Made by a program: the position numbers and the translations under genes
Assembly: GCA_963813495.1 (NCBI GenBank)
Contig: CAWEZC010000001.1
Coordinates: 248,001-312,000, forward strand
Length of the DNA stretch: 64,000 nucleotides
Direction: 5' to 3'
Source of the DNA: JACVRW01 sp963813495
GTDB taxonomy: Bacteria > Actinomycetota > Thermoleophilia > Solirubrobacterales > Thermoleophilaceae
The notes under the pieces: generated by a model
The model's input: only the letters and a program-made list of their open reading frames with translations
Database searches by the model: none
Told to the model about the DNA's origin: nothing
In this document: positions 1 through 8,429 of the stretch, piece after piece
Position numbering within the stretch: position 1 is the stretch's first letter
Layout of the letters: each line of letters starts with the position of its first letter

Positions 1-564
1 ATCCACGACGGCCTGGCCCAGGACCTCGCGCTGGCGATGCGCGAGCTGGCGCTTCTCGAGTCAGAGCCGGAGCCCGAGCTGGCTCGTGCCAGCTCGGCGC
101 GCCTGCGAGAGGCCGTCTCCTCCGCCCGGCGCGTAGTACGCGCCCGGCTCGAGGACCTCTCGGTCAGCGTCCCCATCGGCGGAATCCAGGTTGCCGTGGA
201 GGAGGTGTGCGCCCGGCGCGGCCAGGGACTGCCGCTTTCCCTCCGCTGCGCCGGCCCGGCCGTCGACCTCTCCCCTGAGAGCACGGCCGTCGTGGTGCGT
301 GTGCTCACCGAGGCACTGGCCAACTCGGCGCGGCACGCGCAGGCCGAGCGCGTCGGGGTGCTCCTGCGGGTGGAGGATGACCGCCTGACGCTCACCGTCG
401 AGGACGACGGCGTCGGGTTCCAGGTGGCGCAGGCCGGAGGACCGGGCGACGGACACTTCGGGCTCACGCTCATGCGCGAACGCGCGCGCAGCGCGGGCGG
501 CCTTCTGACCGTGAGCTCGAAACCGCAGGACGGAGCCCGCGTGACGCTTCAGGTGCCCGTGTGA
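1..564 (+). CDS. Sensor histidine kinase, NarL/DesK-type (5' end outside window)
   Basis: Only the last 187 residues lie in the window; the frame is open from base 1. The first visible residues, IHDGLAQDLA, are the H-box of HisKA_3 kinases, the histidine being residue 2. A HATPase_c domain follows, with N-box NSARHA (about residues 108-113), G1 motif DDGVGF (about 135-140) and a G2-like GHFGL stretch. The protein would autophosphorylate on the H-box histidine and pass phosphate to a LuxR-type response regulator; that partner is not visible downstream and may lie upstream. The stop overlaps the next start as GTGA, so the two genes are probably translated together. The sensory input domain is outside the window. 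Confidence 0.9.
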   Translation: MHDGLAQDLALAMRELALLESEPEPELARASSARLREAVSSARRVVRARLEDLSVSVPIGGIQVAVEEVCARRGQGLPLSLRCAGPAVDLSPESTAVVVRVLTEALANSARHAQAERVGVLLRVEDDRLTLTVEDDGVGFQVAQAGGPGDGHFGLTLMRERARSAGGLLTVSSKPQDGARVTLQVPV

Positions 565-1151
565 AAGGGGCCTCGACTATGGTGTCAAACGTGCTCAGCG
601 GCGCGCTCGCCCCGGCACTCGACAGCGGTGCCTGTCCGCATCTCGCCGTTCTGTTGCGCAGCGAGGAGGAGTTCGCGCCGGTGCTCGCCTCGTTCTATTC
701 GCTGGGCGCAAAGCGAGGCGGCTGGCTCGTCCACCGGGGAGTCGCACCCGAGGGCGACCGCCAAGCGCTGGCGGGAGCCGGCCTGGACGTGGCCGGGCTC
801 GAGGCCCAGCGCCGCCTGGCGATCGAGCAGATCCACCTCGACGAGCCGCCCGAGCGACTGCCGCGCCGGCTCGACGCCGCCTTCGACGAGGCCCTCGACC
901 GAGGACTTAGCGCGCTCTGGTCCTCGCATACACCGGTGGGGCCGGGATCGGAGTCGTTCGCGCATGCGATGAAGGTCGAGCGTGCCTGGGAGCAGCACTT
1001 CCGCGACCGGCCGGTGGTCACCCTGTGCCCCTACGTCGTAGGGAGCCTGGACGCGCCCGCCGCATTGGGCCGCCTCAGCGAGCTCGGGGCGGGCCATGAC
1101 GGGGTGCTCGTGCCCTCCGGCGACGGGCTGGACCTGTTCCGCCCCGAGTAG
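561..1151 (+). CDS. MEDS-domain (DcmR sensory-like) protein
   Basis: A protein of 196 residues. The opening CPHLAVLL...ASFYSLGAKRGG pattern resembles the MEDS domain (methanogen/methylotroph DcmR sensory), a RecA/KaiC-like fold found beside or inside histidine kinases. No kinase or DNA-binding domain is visible. The GTG at 561 overlaps the kinase stop by four bases, which argues for this start; an in-frame ATG at 579 is an alternative. Co-translation with the kinase suggests a sensory or accessory partner in the same signalling pathway. The MEDS assignment comes from pattern similarity only, and the ligand is unknown. Confidence 0.7.
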   Translation: MKGASTMVSNVLSGALAPALDSGACPHLAVLLRSEEEFAPVLASFYSLGAKRGGWLVHRGVAPEGDRQALAGAGLDVAGLEAQRRLAIEQIHLDEPPERLPRRLDAAFDEALDRGLSALWSSHTPVGPGSESFAHAMKVERAWEQHFRDRPVVTLCPYVVGSLDAPAALGRLSELGAGHDGVLVPSGDGLDLFRPE

Positions 1152-1190
1152 GCCGAAGCCTCGCAGCCAGTGTCACTGCCGGCCGGCGGC

Positions 1191-2348
1191 TCAGCGAGCG
1201 ACCGCGGACGACGCCGGCGCCCTGCGCGATAGGGCCGTGACCACCGCGAACGTGGCCGCGCAGACGACCGCCAGGAGCGTGTAGGGGACGGTGTCCGAAG
1301 TGAGGTCGGCCAGCCCCCCTCCGGCGCCGGCGCCCACCACGTGGCCCACCGCCCAGGCCAGGTTGGAGATCGAGAACGCGATCGCCTGGTCGAGTCCGGC
1401 GTCCTCCGAGGCGTCGGACAGCATCGCCATTGCGGGTGCCCAGAACCAGCCCAGCGAGGCGAAGGCGAGCATGATCGCCAGCCCGAGGAGGACAGCGTTC
1501 CCGGGCAACGGCAACAGCACGGCGGTGACGGCTGCCGCGACCAGTCCGGCGCGTATGGGGGTGAGCCTTCCGCGCCGGTCCGACAGACGCCCCGCGAGCG
1601 GGCTGAGCACGGCCTCGACCGCTGCCGTGAGCAGGAACACCGCGCCGATCGCGGCGCCGCTCGCCCCGAAGTCGTCCAGGCGCAACGGGCCGAGCACCTC
1701 CACCACGCCGGCGAATATCGCGGGGAGGGTGAACAGCCAGAATCCGGCCAGCACGGCGGGGCGGCGAAGGGCGGCACCGAGCTGGCCGAGTCCGGCGCCG
1801 GGCTGCGGCGCAACTCCCGGCGTCGACCAGGCCCACACCGCCAGGAAAGCGGCGAGCACGGCAACCGCGCTGAACACGACCTCAGGGCCGATCACCGTCG
1901 CGGCGCCGCCCAGCACGGGGCCGAGCAGCACGCCGACGATGGCGGCGGCGAGGGCAGAGCCGATCAGCTCGCCGCGGCGCTCGGGCGGCGCGGCCGAGAC
2001 CAGCCAGGCCATCCCGGCGGCCCACATGCAGGCGCCGCCGACACCCTGGACGAAGCGGGCGCCGTCCAGCAGCACGATGCTGTCGGCGAAGGCGAACACG
2101 AGGCTCGTCACCCCGAGCAGGCCCAGGCCGAGCAGCAGCGTGGGCTTCACTCCCCAGCGCGCGGCCAGCCAGCCGCTGGGCACGGCGCCCACGAAGGTGC
2201 CCGCCGGGTAGGCGGCGGTGAGCACCCCGGCGCCCGTCTTCGAGAGATCGAACTGATCGGAATACTCGGGGAGGAGCGGCGAGACCGCGGCGAAGAACAT
2301 CGTGTCCACGAGGACAACCGCAGCCACCAGTGGAAAGAGCCGCCGCAT
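1191..2348 (-). CDS. MFS transporter
   Basis: A 385-residue hydrophobic protein with the layout of a 12-helix major facilitator transporter. The loop after helix 2 reads SGWLAARWG, a variant of the family's cytoplasmic motif A. The matching loop in the second half reads AGRLSDRRGR, which is a clear G-x-L-x-D-R-x-G-R motif. It is probably a drug or metabolite exporter; the substrate cannot be read from sequence. The ATG at 2348 is preferred over an in-frame ATG at 2375, because the latter would overlap the divergent peptidase promoter and because a TAGCAT hexamer ends seven bases before 2348. It is transcribed divergently from the M20 peptidase gene. Confidence 0.88.
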   Translation of the reverse strand: MRRLFPLVAAVVLVDTMFFAAVSPLLPEYSDQFDLSKTGAGVLTAAYPAGTFVGAVPSGWLAARWGVKPTLLLGLGLLGVTSLVFAFADSIVLLDGARFVQGVGGACMWAAGMAWLVSAAPPERRGELIGSALAAAIVGVLLGPVLGGAATVIGPEVVFSAVAVLAAFLAVWAWSTPGVAPQPGAGLGQLGAALRRPAVLAGFWLFTLPAIFAGVVEVLGPLRLDDFGASGAAIGAVFLLTAAVEAVLSPLAGRLSDRRGRLTPIRAGLVAAAVTAVLLPLPGNAVLLGLAIMLAFASLGWFWAPAMAMLSDASEDAGLDQAIAFSISNLAWAVGHVVGAGAGGGLADLTSDTVPYTLLAVVCAATFAVVTALSRRAPASSAVAR

Positions 2349-2355
2349 CCCGCCG

Positions 2356-2361
2356 ATGCTA
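2356..2361 (-). promoter_or_regulatory. Putative -10 element (TAGCAT), MFS gene
   Basis: On the minus strand TAGCAT ends seven bases upstream of the ATG at 2348. No Shine-Dalgarno sequence is present, so transcription would start at or next to the start codon (leaderless mRNA). One of a recurring set of such hexamers in this window. Confidence 0.4.
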
Positions 2362-2370
2362 CGCGCCCGG

Positions 2371-2376
2371 CACAAT
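2371..2376 (+). promoter_or_regulatory. Putative -10 element (CACAAT), M20 peptidase gene
   Basis: CACAAT ends seven bases upstream of the ATG at 2384, with no Shine-Dalgarno sequence between. It sits back to back with the minus-strand hexamer of the MFS gene, which would give a compact divergent leaderless promoter pair. The same hexamer precedes the genes at 44272 and 45733. Confidence 0.35.
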
Positions 2377-2383
2377 CCCGGAC

Positions 2384-3697
2384 ATGCCCGGCCTGCGCGA
2401 GGAGCTCATCGACTGGTTACGTATCCCCTCGGTCTCCACCGGGGGCGGTGACGCGGCCGCGCTGGCACGCGCGTGTGCCTGGGTGGGCGAGCGCATCGAG
2501 GCCGCGGGCGGCAGCGCGGAGGCGGTGACGGTGGACGGCGGCCACCCGATGGCACTGGGGGAGCTCCGGGCCTCGCGGCCCGGCGCGCCCACCGTGCTCT
2601 CATACGGGCACTACGACGTGCAGGATCCGGGCCCGCTCGAGGCGTGGGAGAGCCCGCCGTTCGAGCCCAGCGAGCGCGGCGGGCGCCTGTACGCCCGCGG
2701 CGCGGCGGACGACAAGGGCAACTTCCTGCCTCTCCTGCACGTGGCCTGCGAGCTGGCACGCGCCGGCGAGCTGCCCGTCAACGTGCGCTTCCTGGTGGAG
2801 GGCGAGGAGGAGGTGGGCAGCAGCTCGGTCCTGCGCTGGCTGCAAGACGCGCAGCTCGACGTGGACTGCGCCATCGTGTTCGACTCACTGATGGCCGACG
2901 AGCACACTCCCGCTGTCTCGGTGAGCGCGCGCGGGCTCGTGCAGGCGGCGATCACGGTGCGCACGGGGGAGCGCGACCTGCACTCCGGTCTCTACGGCGG
3001 GGCCGTGCTGAACGCGGCCCACGTGCTCGCGGCGATGCTGGCCGAGCTGGCGCCGGGACCCGACGGGCGGGTGCGCGAGGAGCTCCGGGCCGGGGTGGCG
3101 CCGGTCGGAGAGGCTGAGCGCCGCTCGTGGGAGCGGCTCGAGCCGGGTGCGGAGGCGCTACGCGCCGTGGGGGCCCGCGAGGTTGCACGGGGTGCGGGTG
3201 ACGAGCTCTATGCCCGTACCGGAGCGGCGCCCGCCGTCGACGTGAACATGATCGACGTGGGCGAGCCGCGCACGATCGTGCCGGCCCTGGCCCGCGCCAA
3301 GGTGAGCATGCGCCTGGCGCCGGGCCAGAGCGCGACTGCGATGGGGGCGGAGTTCGAGCGCCTGCTGCGCGCGCCGCTGCCCCACGGCGCCGAGGCGGAG
3401 ATCGACATGCAGCTCGCCGACCCGGCCCTGTTCGACGCCGATCATCCGGCGCTGCAGCTGGCCGGCAAGGCGATCGAGCGTGCCTGCGGGGTGGCGCCGG
3501 CGTGGATGCGCCTGGGCGGCACGCTTCCGCTGCTGGCCGTCCTCGCCGAGCGCGAGGTGCCCACGATCGTGAGCGGCTTCGTCCTTCCCGACGACGCTAT
3601 CCATGCGCCCAACGAGAGCTACCGGCTGGAGAGCCTGCGGCTGGGCGAGCGCTCGGCGCACGAGCTCTACCGGGCGCTGGCCGAGCTGCCGCGCTAG
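2384..3697 (+). CDS. M20-family metallodipeptidase
   Basis: A protein of 437 residues in the M20 peptidase family, most like the dipeptidases of the PepV/CNDP group. Metal-site motifs are visible: GHYDVQ with the first zinc-binding His and Asp, RGAADDKGN with the bridging Asp, and EGEEEVGS with the catalytic Glu and a metal ligand. A central lid domain separates the two halves of the catalytic domain. It probably hydrolyses dipeptides or N-acyl amino acids in the cytoplasm. The ATG at 2384 (MPGLREEL) fits the family N-terminus and the hexamer at 2371. The stop overlaps the stop of the convergent methyltransferase gene. Confidence 0.9.
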   Translation: MPGLREELIDWLRIPSVSTGGGDAAALARACAWVGERIEAAGGSAEAVTVDGGHPMALGELRASRPGAPTVLSYGHYDVQDPGPLEAWESPPFEPSERGGRLYARGAADDKGNFLPLLHVACELARAGELPVNVRFLVEGEEEVGSSSVLRWLQDAQLDVDCAIVFDSLMADEHTPAVSVSARGLVQAAITVRTGERDLHSGLYGGAVLNAAHVLAAMLAELAPGPDGRVREELRAGVAPVGEAERRSWERLEPGAEALRAVGAREVARGAGDELYARTGAAPAVDVNMIDVGEPRTIVPALARAKVSMRLAPGQSATAMGAEFERLLRAPLPHGAEAEIDMQLADPALFDADHPALQLAGKAIERACGVAPAWMRLGGTLPLLAVLAEREVPTIVSGFVLPDDAIHAPNESYRLESLRLGERSAHELYRALAELPR

Positions 3698-4320
3698 ACG
3701 GACAGGCGCAACCGGTAGATCTGCACGCGCTCCGAGCGGGGGCTCCCGCTCGTCTTGATGGTCCAGCCGCCCGCCTCAGCGCCCTCGAAGAAGTTCCTGG
3801 CGGCCGCCCGGCCCGGGTCGGCAAGGAGCACGAGGCCGCGTTGGTCGACCAGGCGTGGCAGGAGTCGCAGCAGCAGGCCGGCATTGCGGCGCTCATAGAG
3901 GACGTCGGAGGCCAGCACCAGATCCCACGGCGCGCGCGCGACGATCGCCTCCGGTGCGCCCCAGGCGCAGCGCAGCGTCTCGACGCGCACGGCATTGCGC
4001 TCCGCGTTGGCCGCCGTGGCGAGCACGGCCTCGGAGGACCAATCGGTGGCCAGCACGCGCCCGCCCGCCCGCGCCGCGGCGATGCTGGGCAGCCCCAGGC
4101 CGCAGCCCAGCTCGAGCGTCCGCTTGCCGCGCAGGGAGCGCAGCGCCACGTCGTGGGCCAGGGCGACCGCGCTCGCCCACAGCTCGGCCCAGTAGGGCAG
4201 GAACTGCTCGTGTTCGAACGAGTCCTCGCTCAGCAGTGCCTCGGCATCCCGCGGGCGCGTCAACTCGACCTCGCCACCCGGGAGCGGAACACGCTCGGCG
4301 ACGACGTCGATCTCGCTCAT
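3694..4320 (-). CDS. SAM-dependent methyltransferase (METTL21/nicotinamide N-methyltransferase-like)
   Basis: A 208-residue class I methyltransferase. The N-terminal PYWAELWASAVALA segment followed by LELGCGLGLPS (SAM-binding motif I) is typical of the family that includes protein-lysine methyltransferases of the METTL21 group. ATDWS is the acidic loop after strand 2 and DLVLASDVLYE is motif IV. The substrate is probably a protein or small molecule and is not known here. The ATG overlaps the stop of the M3 peptidase gene as ATGA, so the two are a translationally coupled operon, with the peptidase first. The 3' end overlaps the convergent M20 gene by four bases. Confidence 0.82.
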   Translation of the reverse strand: MSEIDVVAERVPLPGGEVELTRPRDAEALLSEDSFEHEQFLPYWAELWASAVALAHDVALRSLRGKRTLELGCGLGLPSIAAARAGGRVLATDWSSEAVLATAANAERNAVRVETLRCAWGAPEAIVARAPWDLVLASDVLYERRNAGLLLRLLPRLVDQRGLVLLADPGRAAARNFFEGAEAGGWTIKTSGSPRSERVQIYRLRLSV

Positions 4321-6158
4321 GTGGGACCACGAGCGGACGGTGGCCGCGAGCCTTCGACTTCCCGGCCGGCCCCGTCGGCGGCCTGCTCCGCCGCCTCCAG
4401 CTGGCGCTCGATCAGGTCGAGGCCGCTGCTCCAGAAGCCGGGGTCGGCGAGATCCACGCCCACGATGGCGCCGAGCTCCTGGGGTGGGCGCGAGCCGCCC
4501 GCGCGCAGCAGGTCCAGATACGAGGAGACGAAGTCCTCGCCCTGCTCCTCGTAGCGCCGATAGACCGACAGCGCGAGCAGGTGCCCGTAGGCGTAGGCGT
4601 ACACGTAGCCCGGCGCGTCGACGAAGTGCCAGACGTAGGACCACCAGAGCCCGTAGTCGTCGTCGAGCTCGACGCTGTCACCCAGCAGTTCGGCCTGGGT
4701 CTCGAGCCAGAGCTCCGCAAAGCGGCCGGCCGACAGCTCGCCCTCATCACGGCGCGTGGTGTGAAGGGCGTGCTCGAAGCGATTCATGGCGATCTGGCGG
4801 AACACCGCGCCCACGGCGCCGTCGAGCGAGCCGGCCAGCAGGTCGAGGCGCTCGGCCGGGCCGGGGGCCCGCTCGAGCAGGCGCTCGAGAACGATCGTCT
4901 CGCCGAAGATCGACGCGGTCTCGGCCAGCGTGAGCGGGGTGGTGAAGTGATAGACGCCCTGCGGCCGTGCCAGCGAAGCGTGCACTCCGTGTCCGAGCTC
5001 GTGCGCCATGGTGAGGACGTCGTGCGGGCGCGAGGTGTAGTTGAGCAGCACGTAGGGATGCGCCGACGGCACGGTGTAGGAGCAGAAGGCGCCGCCGCGC
5101 TTGCCGGGCCGGGGCGGGCCGTCGATGTAGCCGTGCTCGAAGAAAGGCGCCGCCGCCTCACCCAACTCGGGCGAGAAGCTCCGGTAGCAGTCGAGCACGA
5201 TCTCCCGGGCCTCGGCGTAGGGGATCTCCTGACTGGTGTCGGACACCGGGGCCATGCGGTCGTAGTAGGCCAGCCGCTCGAGGCCGAGCAGCCGCGCCTT
5301 CAGCGCATACCAGCGCCGCGCGATGTCGTAGCGCGAGCGCACGGCCTCGACGAGCGCCTCCACCGATTCGTCGCTGGCCTCGTTGGCCAGGTTGCGCGAC
5401 GCGAGCCAGTGCGGGTAGGAGCGCAGCCGGTCTCGGACGGCCTTGTCGCCGAGCAGCGTGTTGAACACGAACGAGCGCGTGCGCAGGTTGGGGCGAAGGG
5501 CCTCGGTCACCGCCCTGGCCGCCTCGGCGCGCCGTTCGCGGTCGGGATCCTGGAGGCGCGAGAGCGCCTGCTCCAGCGATGCGGGCGCCGGCTCTCCGGG
5601 CAGATCGATCTCGAGCGCCGATGTTTGCTCGGTGAAGAGGCGCGCGAAGGCGCCCGGCCCATTGACGCTCGTCTCGGTGAGGATGCGCTCCTCGGGCTCG
5701 GAGAGCTGATGGGGCCGATAGCGCCGCACCGTGCGCAGATGGTGCGCGCAGAACTCGAGGTCGGCGGCGGCGAGCAACTCGTCGGCACGCTCATCGGGCA
5801 CGAGGTTCCACTCGAGCTCGAAGAAGAGCAGCGCGGTCTCGATCGCCGCTCCCTGCTCACGGGCCTTCTGCATCAGCGCGCCCCGCTCGGGGTCGGCCGT
5901 GTCGAGTGAGAAGCGCAGCACGGCGTAGGAGCCCGCCCGTCCGGCCAGGTCGTGGATGGCGGCCAGCTCGTGCATGGCCTCGGCGAGGCCCTCGGCGCCC
6001 AGGTCCGCCACCGCGCCGCGGTGGCGCTGGGCGAAGGCCTCGGCGCGCTCACGCGCGTCGGCCAGCATCTCCTCGACCCCCTCGGCACCGAGGCCACCCA
6101 CCAGCGGCTCGAGGTCCCAGGAGGCGGCCTGCAGGGCGTCGTCGGCGATCGTGCTCAC
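4317..6158 (-). CDS. M3-family oligoendopeptidase (PepF-like)
   Basis: A 613-residue zinc peptidase of family M3. The catalytic signature TMAHELGHGVHASLA carries HELGH, with the third zinc ligand expected in the TASIFGE segment that follows. The protein is rich in alpha helix, as in the oligoendopeptidase F/thimet fold, and its length is normal for PepF (about 600). It cleaves short peptides in the cytoplasm. I chose the GTG at 6158 because TAGTTT ends seven bases upstream on this strand; an in-frame ATG at 6197 would overlap the divergent gene. The methyltransferase gene follows in an ATGA overlap. Confidence 0.92.
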   Translation of the reverse strand: MSTIADDALQAASWDLEPLVGGLGAEGVEEMLADARERAEAFAQRHRGAVADLGAEGLAEAMHELAAIHDLAGRAGSYAVLRFSLDTADPERGALMQKAREQGAAIETALLFFELEWNLVPDERADELLAAADLEFCAHHLRTVRRYRPHQLSEPEERILTETSVNGPGAFARLFTEQTSALEIDLPGEPAPASLEQALSRLQDPDRERRAEAARAVTEALRPNLRTRSFVFNTLLGDKAVRDRLRSYPHWLASRNLANEASDESVEALVEAVRSRYDIARRWYALKARLLGLERLAYYDRMAPVSDTSQEIPYAEAREIVLDCYRSFSPELGEAAAPFFEHGYIDGPPRPGKRGGAFCSYTVPSAHPYVLLNYTSRPHDVLTMAHELGHGVHASLARPQGVYHFTTPLTLAETASIFGETIVLERLLERAPGPAERLDLLAGSLDGAVGAVFRQIAMNRFEHALHTTRRDEGELSAGRFAELWLETQAELLGDSVELDDDYGLWWSYVWHFVDAPGYVYAYAYGHLLALSVYRRYEEQGEDFVSSYLDLLRAGGSRPPQELGAIVGVDLADPGFWSSGLDLIERQLEAAEQAADGAGREVEGSRPPSARGPT

Positions 6159-6165
6159 GCCACCG

Positions 6166-6171
6166 AAACTA
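6166..6171 (-). promoter_or_regulatory. Putative -10 element (TAGTTT), M3 peptidase operon
   Basis: On the minus strand TAGTTT ends seven bases before the GTG at 6158. No Shine-Dalgarno sequence lies between. It supports 6158 as the start of a leaderless message. Confidence 0.4.
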
Positions 6172-6196
6172 GACGATGCGCGACGATCCTCAGACA

Positions 6197-7102
6197 ATGG
6201 CCTCCCCAGTCGATACCACTCCGCTCGAGGAGGCCCCGCCCGGGCTCTCCGATGTGCCGTCGCTGTGGCTCAAGCGCGAGGACGTGCACGAGCTCGGGGC
6301 CTTCAAGTGGCGCGGCGCGCTGCCCACGCTGAGCGAGTTCGCCGCGCGCGGAGCGCAGGCGGTGGTCACGGCCTCGACGGGCAACCACGGAGCCGCCAGC
6401 GCGTGGGCCGCGCAGCGGCTCGGCCTTCGTGCGGTGGTGTTTGCGCCGGAGGGATCGAGCGCGTCGAAGCTGGAGATGCTCGGCGAGCTCGGAGCCGAGC
6501 TGCACCTGGTGGGCCGGGATCTCGACGAGGCCAAGGAGCGGGGAAAGCTCTGGGCCGCCGAGCAGGGCCTGCCCTTCTTCGAGGACGGAGCCGAGCCCGC
6601 GCAGTACGCCGGGTATGCGGCGCTCGGGCACGAGATCGAGGAGCAGCTCGGGACGCCGCCCGCGCGGGTGATGGTCGCCGTGGGCAACGGCGCGCTGCTG
6701 ATCGGCGTGGCCCGCGCGCTGCCGGGTCGTGCCGTCGGGGTGGTGGCCAAGGCGGCTCCGGTCATGGCGCTCAGCGTTGCCGCCCGGCGCCCGGTCCCGT
6801 GCGACAGCTCGGCCACCTTCGCCGACGGGATGGCCGTGCGCGTGGCCGTGCCGGTCGCGGTGGACGAGATCGTCGCGCTGCAGGCGCCCATGATCGAGGT
6901 ATCCGAGCGCGCGATCGCCTGTGCTGTCGGAGCCTTTGCCGCCGCGGGGCTGCGCGTGGAGGGCTCGGCTGGCGCGGCGCTCGCCGGGCTCGAGCTGCTC
7001 GAAGCCGTCTCCGGACCGACGGTCGTGATCGTGTGCGGGCGGATGATCGACGACGAGCTTCACCGCCGCGCGGTCGAGCGGCCCGAGAGCTTCCCCGGCT
7101 AG
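6197..7102 (+). CDS. PLP-dependent threonine/serine dehydratase-like enzyme
   Basis: A 301-residue fold-type II PLP enzyme. KREDVHELGAFKWRGA holds the PLP-binding lysine in the GAFKxRGA context of threonine dehydratases. TASTGNHGAA is the substrate/phosphate loop and AVGNGALLIG resembles the glycine-rich PLP-phosphate loop. It lacks the C-terminal ACT/regulatory domain of IlvA, so it is more like a catabolic dehydratase or serine/threonine racemase relative. The ATG at 6197 is chosen; an in-frame ATG at 6176 would add seven residues. It lies divergent from the M3 peptidase gene and 18 bases before the RlmA-type gene, so the latter two may be co-transcribed. The exact reaction is uncertain. 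Confidence 0.82.
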   Translation: MASPVDTTPLEEAPPGLSDVPSLWLKREDVHELGAFKWRGALPTLSEFAARGAQAVVTASTGNHGAASAWAAQRLGLRAVVFAPEGSSASKLEMLGELGAELHLVGRDLDEAKERGKLWAAEQGLPFFEDGAEPAQYAGYAALGHEIEEQLGTPPARVMVAVGNGALLIGVARALPGRAVGVVAKAAPVMALSVAARRPVPCDSSATFADGMAVRVAVPVAVDEIVALQAPMIEVSERAIACAVGAFAAAGLRVEGSAGAALAGLELLEAVSGPTVVIVCGRMIDDELHRRAVERPESFPG

Positions 7103-7120
7103 CGGGCCCGGGCGGTCTCT

Positions 7121-8035
7121 GTGCTCGACGACGTTCTGGAGCTGCTGCAGTGCCCCGTCTGCCAGGCGGACCTCGCCCGCTCGGGGCGGGTGCTGCGCTG
7201 CGCCGGCGGGCACTCCTTCGACATCGCCCGCCAAGGCTACGTCAGCCTCGTCGCCGGTCCCGCAGGCGACAGCGCGGAGATGGTGGCGGCGCGGCTCGCC
7301 TTCCTCGAGGGCGGGCACCTCGAGCCGCTCGTGGCCAGGCTGGCCGAGCGCTGCGCCGACCTCGCCCCGACGGGAGACGGAGCGGTGCTCGAGCTGGGCG
7401 CCGGCGCCGGCCACCAGCTCGCCCGTGTGCTGGATCTGCTGCCGAACCGGGCCGGCCTGGCGCTCGACTCCTCCAAGCCCGCGCTACGGCGGGCGGCGCG
7501 GGCCCACCCGCGCATCGGCGCCGTGGGCTGCGATGCCTGGAGCGCCCTGCCCGTGCGTACCGGGGTGGCGGCGCTGGCCCTGAGCGTGTTCGCGCCGCGC
7601 AACGGGCCCGAGCTCGCGCGGGTGGTCGAGCCGACGGGGCGGCTGGTGGTGGTCACCCCGGGGCCGGACCACCTGGCTGAGCTGGTGGAGCGCCTGGGCC
7701 TGCTGTCGGTGGACGAGCGCAAGCAGGAGCGGCTCGCAGAGACGCTCGGACCGCACTTCGCCGAGGAAGGGGAGGAGTGGCTGAACTTCGCCCTGCGGTT
7801 GTCACGAGCCGACGCCGAGGCGGCGGTGGCGATGGGGCCGAGCGCGCGGCACGTCTCGGCGGATCGGCTTCGCGAGGCCCTGGCCGCCATGGCCGAGCCC
7901 CTGGCCGTCACCGCCTCGGTGCGGATCTCCGTGCGCCGGCTCGCGCCGCACCTGAGGGCGGTCTGGCCGATTTTTGGCGACATGGTCGCCGTGTTCGGCC
8001 ACCCCCCCGGGCGTCAGGACGCCCCGGCGGCGTAG
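7121..8035 (+). CDS. Putative 23S rRNA (guanine-N1)-methyltransferase, RlmA/TlrB type
   Basis: A protein of 304 residues with GTG start. The N-terminus has a zinc-ribbon pattern CPVCQADL...CAGGHSFD followed by IARQGYVSL, the hallmark of the RlmA/TlrB family. The SAM-binding domain follows with VLELGAGAGHQL (motif I). The C-terminus contains the expected SVRISVRRL-type end. Family members methylate N1 of a guanine in helix 35 of 23S rRNA (G745 or G748); TlrB-type action gives tylosin resistance together with other modifications. Whether this one acts at 745 or 748 cannot be seen. The stop overlaps the convergent cupin gene by 22 bases. Confidence 0.85.
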   Translation: MLDDVLELLQCPVCQADLARSGRVLRCAGGHSFDIARQGYVSLVAGPAGDSAEMVAARLAFLEGGHLEPLVARLAERCADLAPTGDGAVLELGAGAGHQLARVLDLLPNRAGLALDSSKPALRRAARAHPRIGAVGCDAWSALPVRTGVAALALSVFAPRNGPELARVVEPTGRLVVVTPGPDHLAELVERLGLLSVDERKQERLAETLGPHFAEEGEEWLNFALRLSRADAEAAVAMGPSARHVSADRLREALAAMAEPLAVTASVRISVRRLAPHLRAVWPIFGDMVAVFGHPPGRQDAPAA

Positions 8036-8373
8036 GTCTCGCTGCCCATGATGTGCAGCGACACGTAGGGCTCGTCTCCCACCACCCAGCTGTCGTGGCC
8101 CGGCGGGACGTAGAAGAGCTCGCCTTCGCGCATCACCCGCTCGCTGCCGTCCGCCATCTTCACCGCGGCCGCGCCGCTCACCACCAGGCCCACGTGCTCG
8201 ACCTGGCACAGGCGCTCACCGGTGGCCGCGCCCACGTGCTCTGACCATTTCCAGCCGGGCTCATAGGTGGCGCGCCCGAGCGTGAGCGGACCGACCGCGT
8301 AGACCTCGAAGCGGCCCTTCTCGAAGTCGCGGGTCTCGGTCGGCTGGTCGAGTGGGATCAGGGTCAGCTCCAT
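8014..8373 (-). CDS. Cupin-domain protein
   Basis: A small single-domain protein of 119 residues. The beta-barrel pattern is visible: a conserved KWSEHV stretch, then QVEHVGLVVSG, then a second cupin motif FYVPPGHDSWVV. The histidines and glutamate in these segments could bind a metal. The N-terminus (MELTLIPLDQ) fits the ATG at 8373; longer in-frame extensions run through the promoter of the neighbouring gene and are low in plausible protein sequence. No pathway partner is adjacent, so the function (sensor, isomerase or dioxygenase-like) is unknown. Confidence 0.8.
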   Translation of the reverse strand: MELTLIPLDQPTETRDFEKGRFEVYAVGPLTLGRATYEPGWKWSEHVGAATGERLCQVEHVGLVVSGAAAVKMADGSERVMREGELFYVPPGHDSWVVGDEPYVSLHIMGSETYAAGAS

Positions 8374-8429
8374 GCTCGCAGTGTCGCCGATCGGGGGGCG
8401 AGCTCCGCTGTGGCTGCGCTTAGACCGGC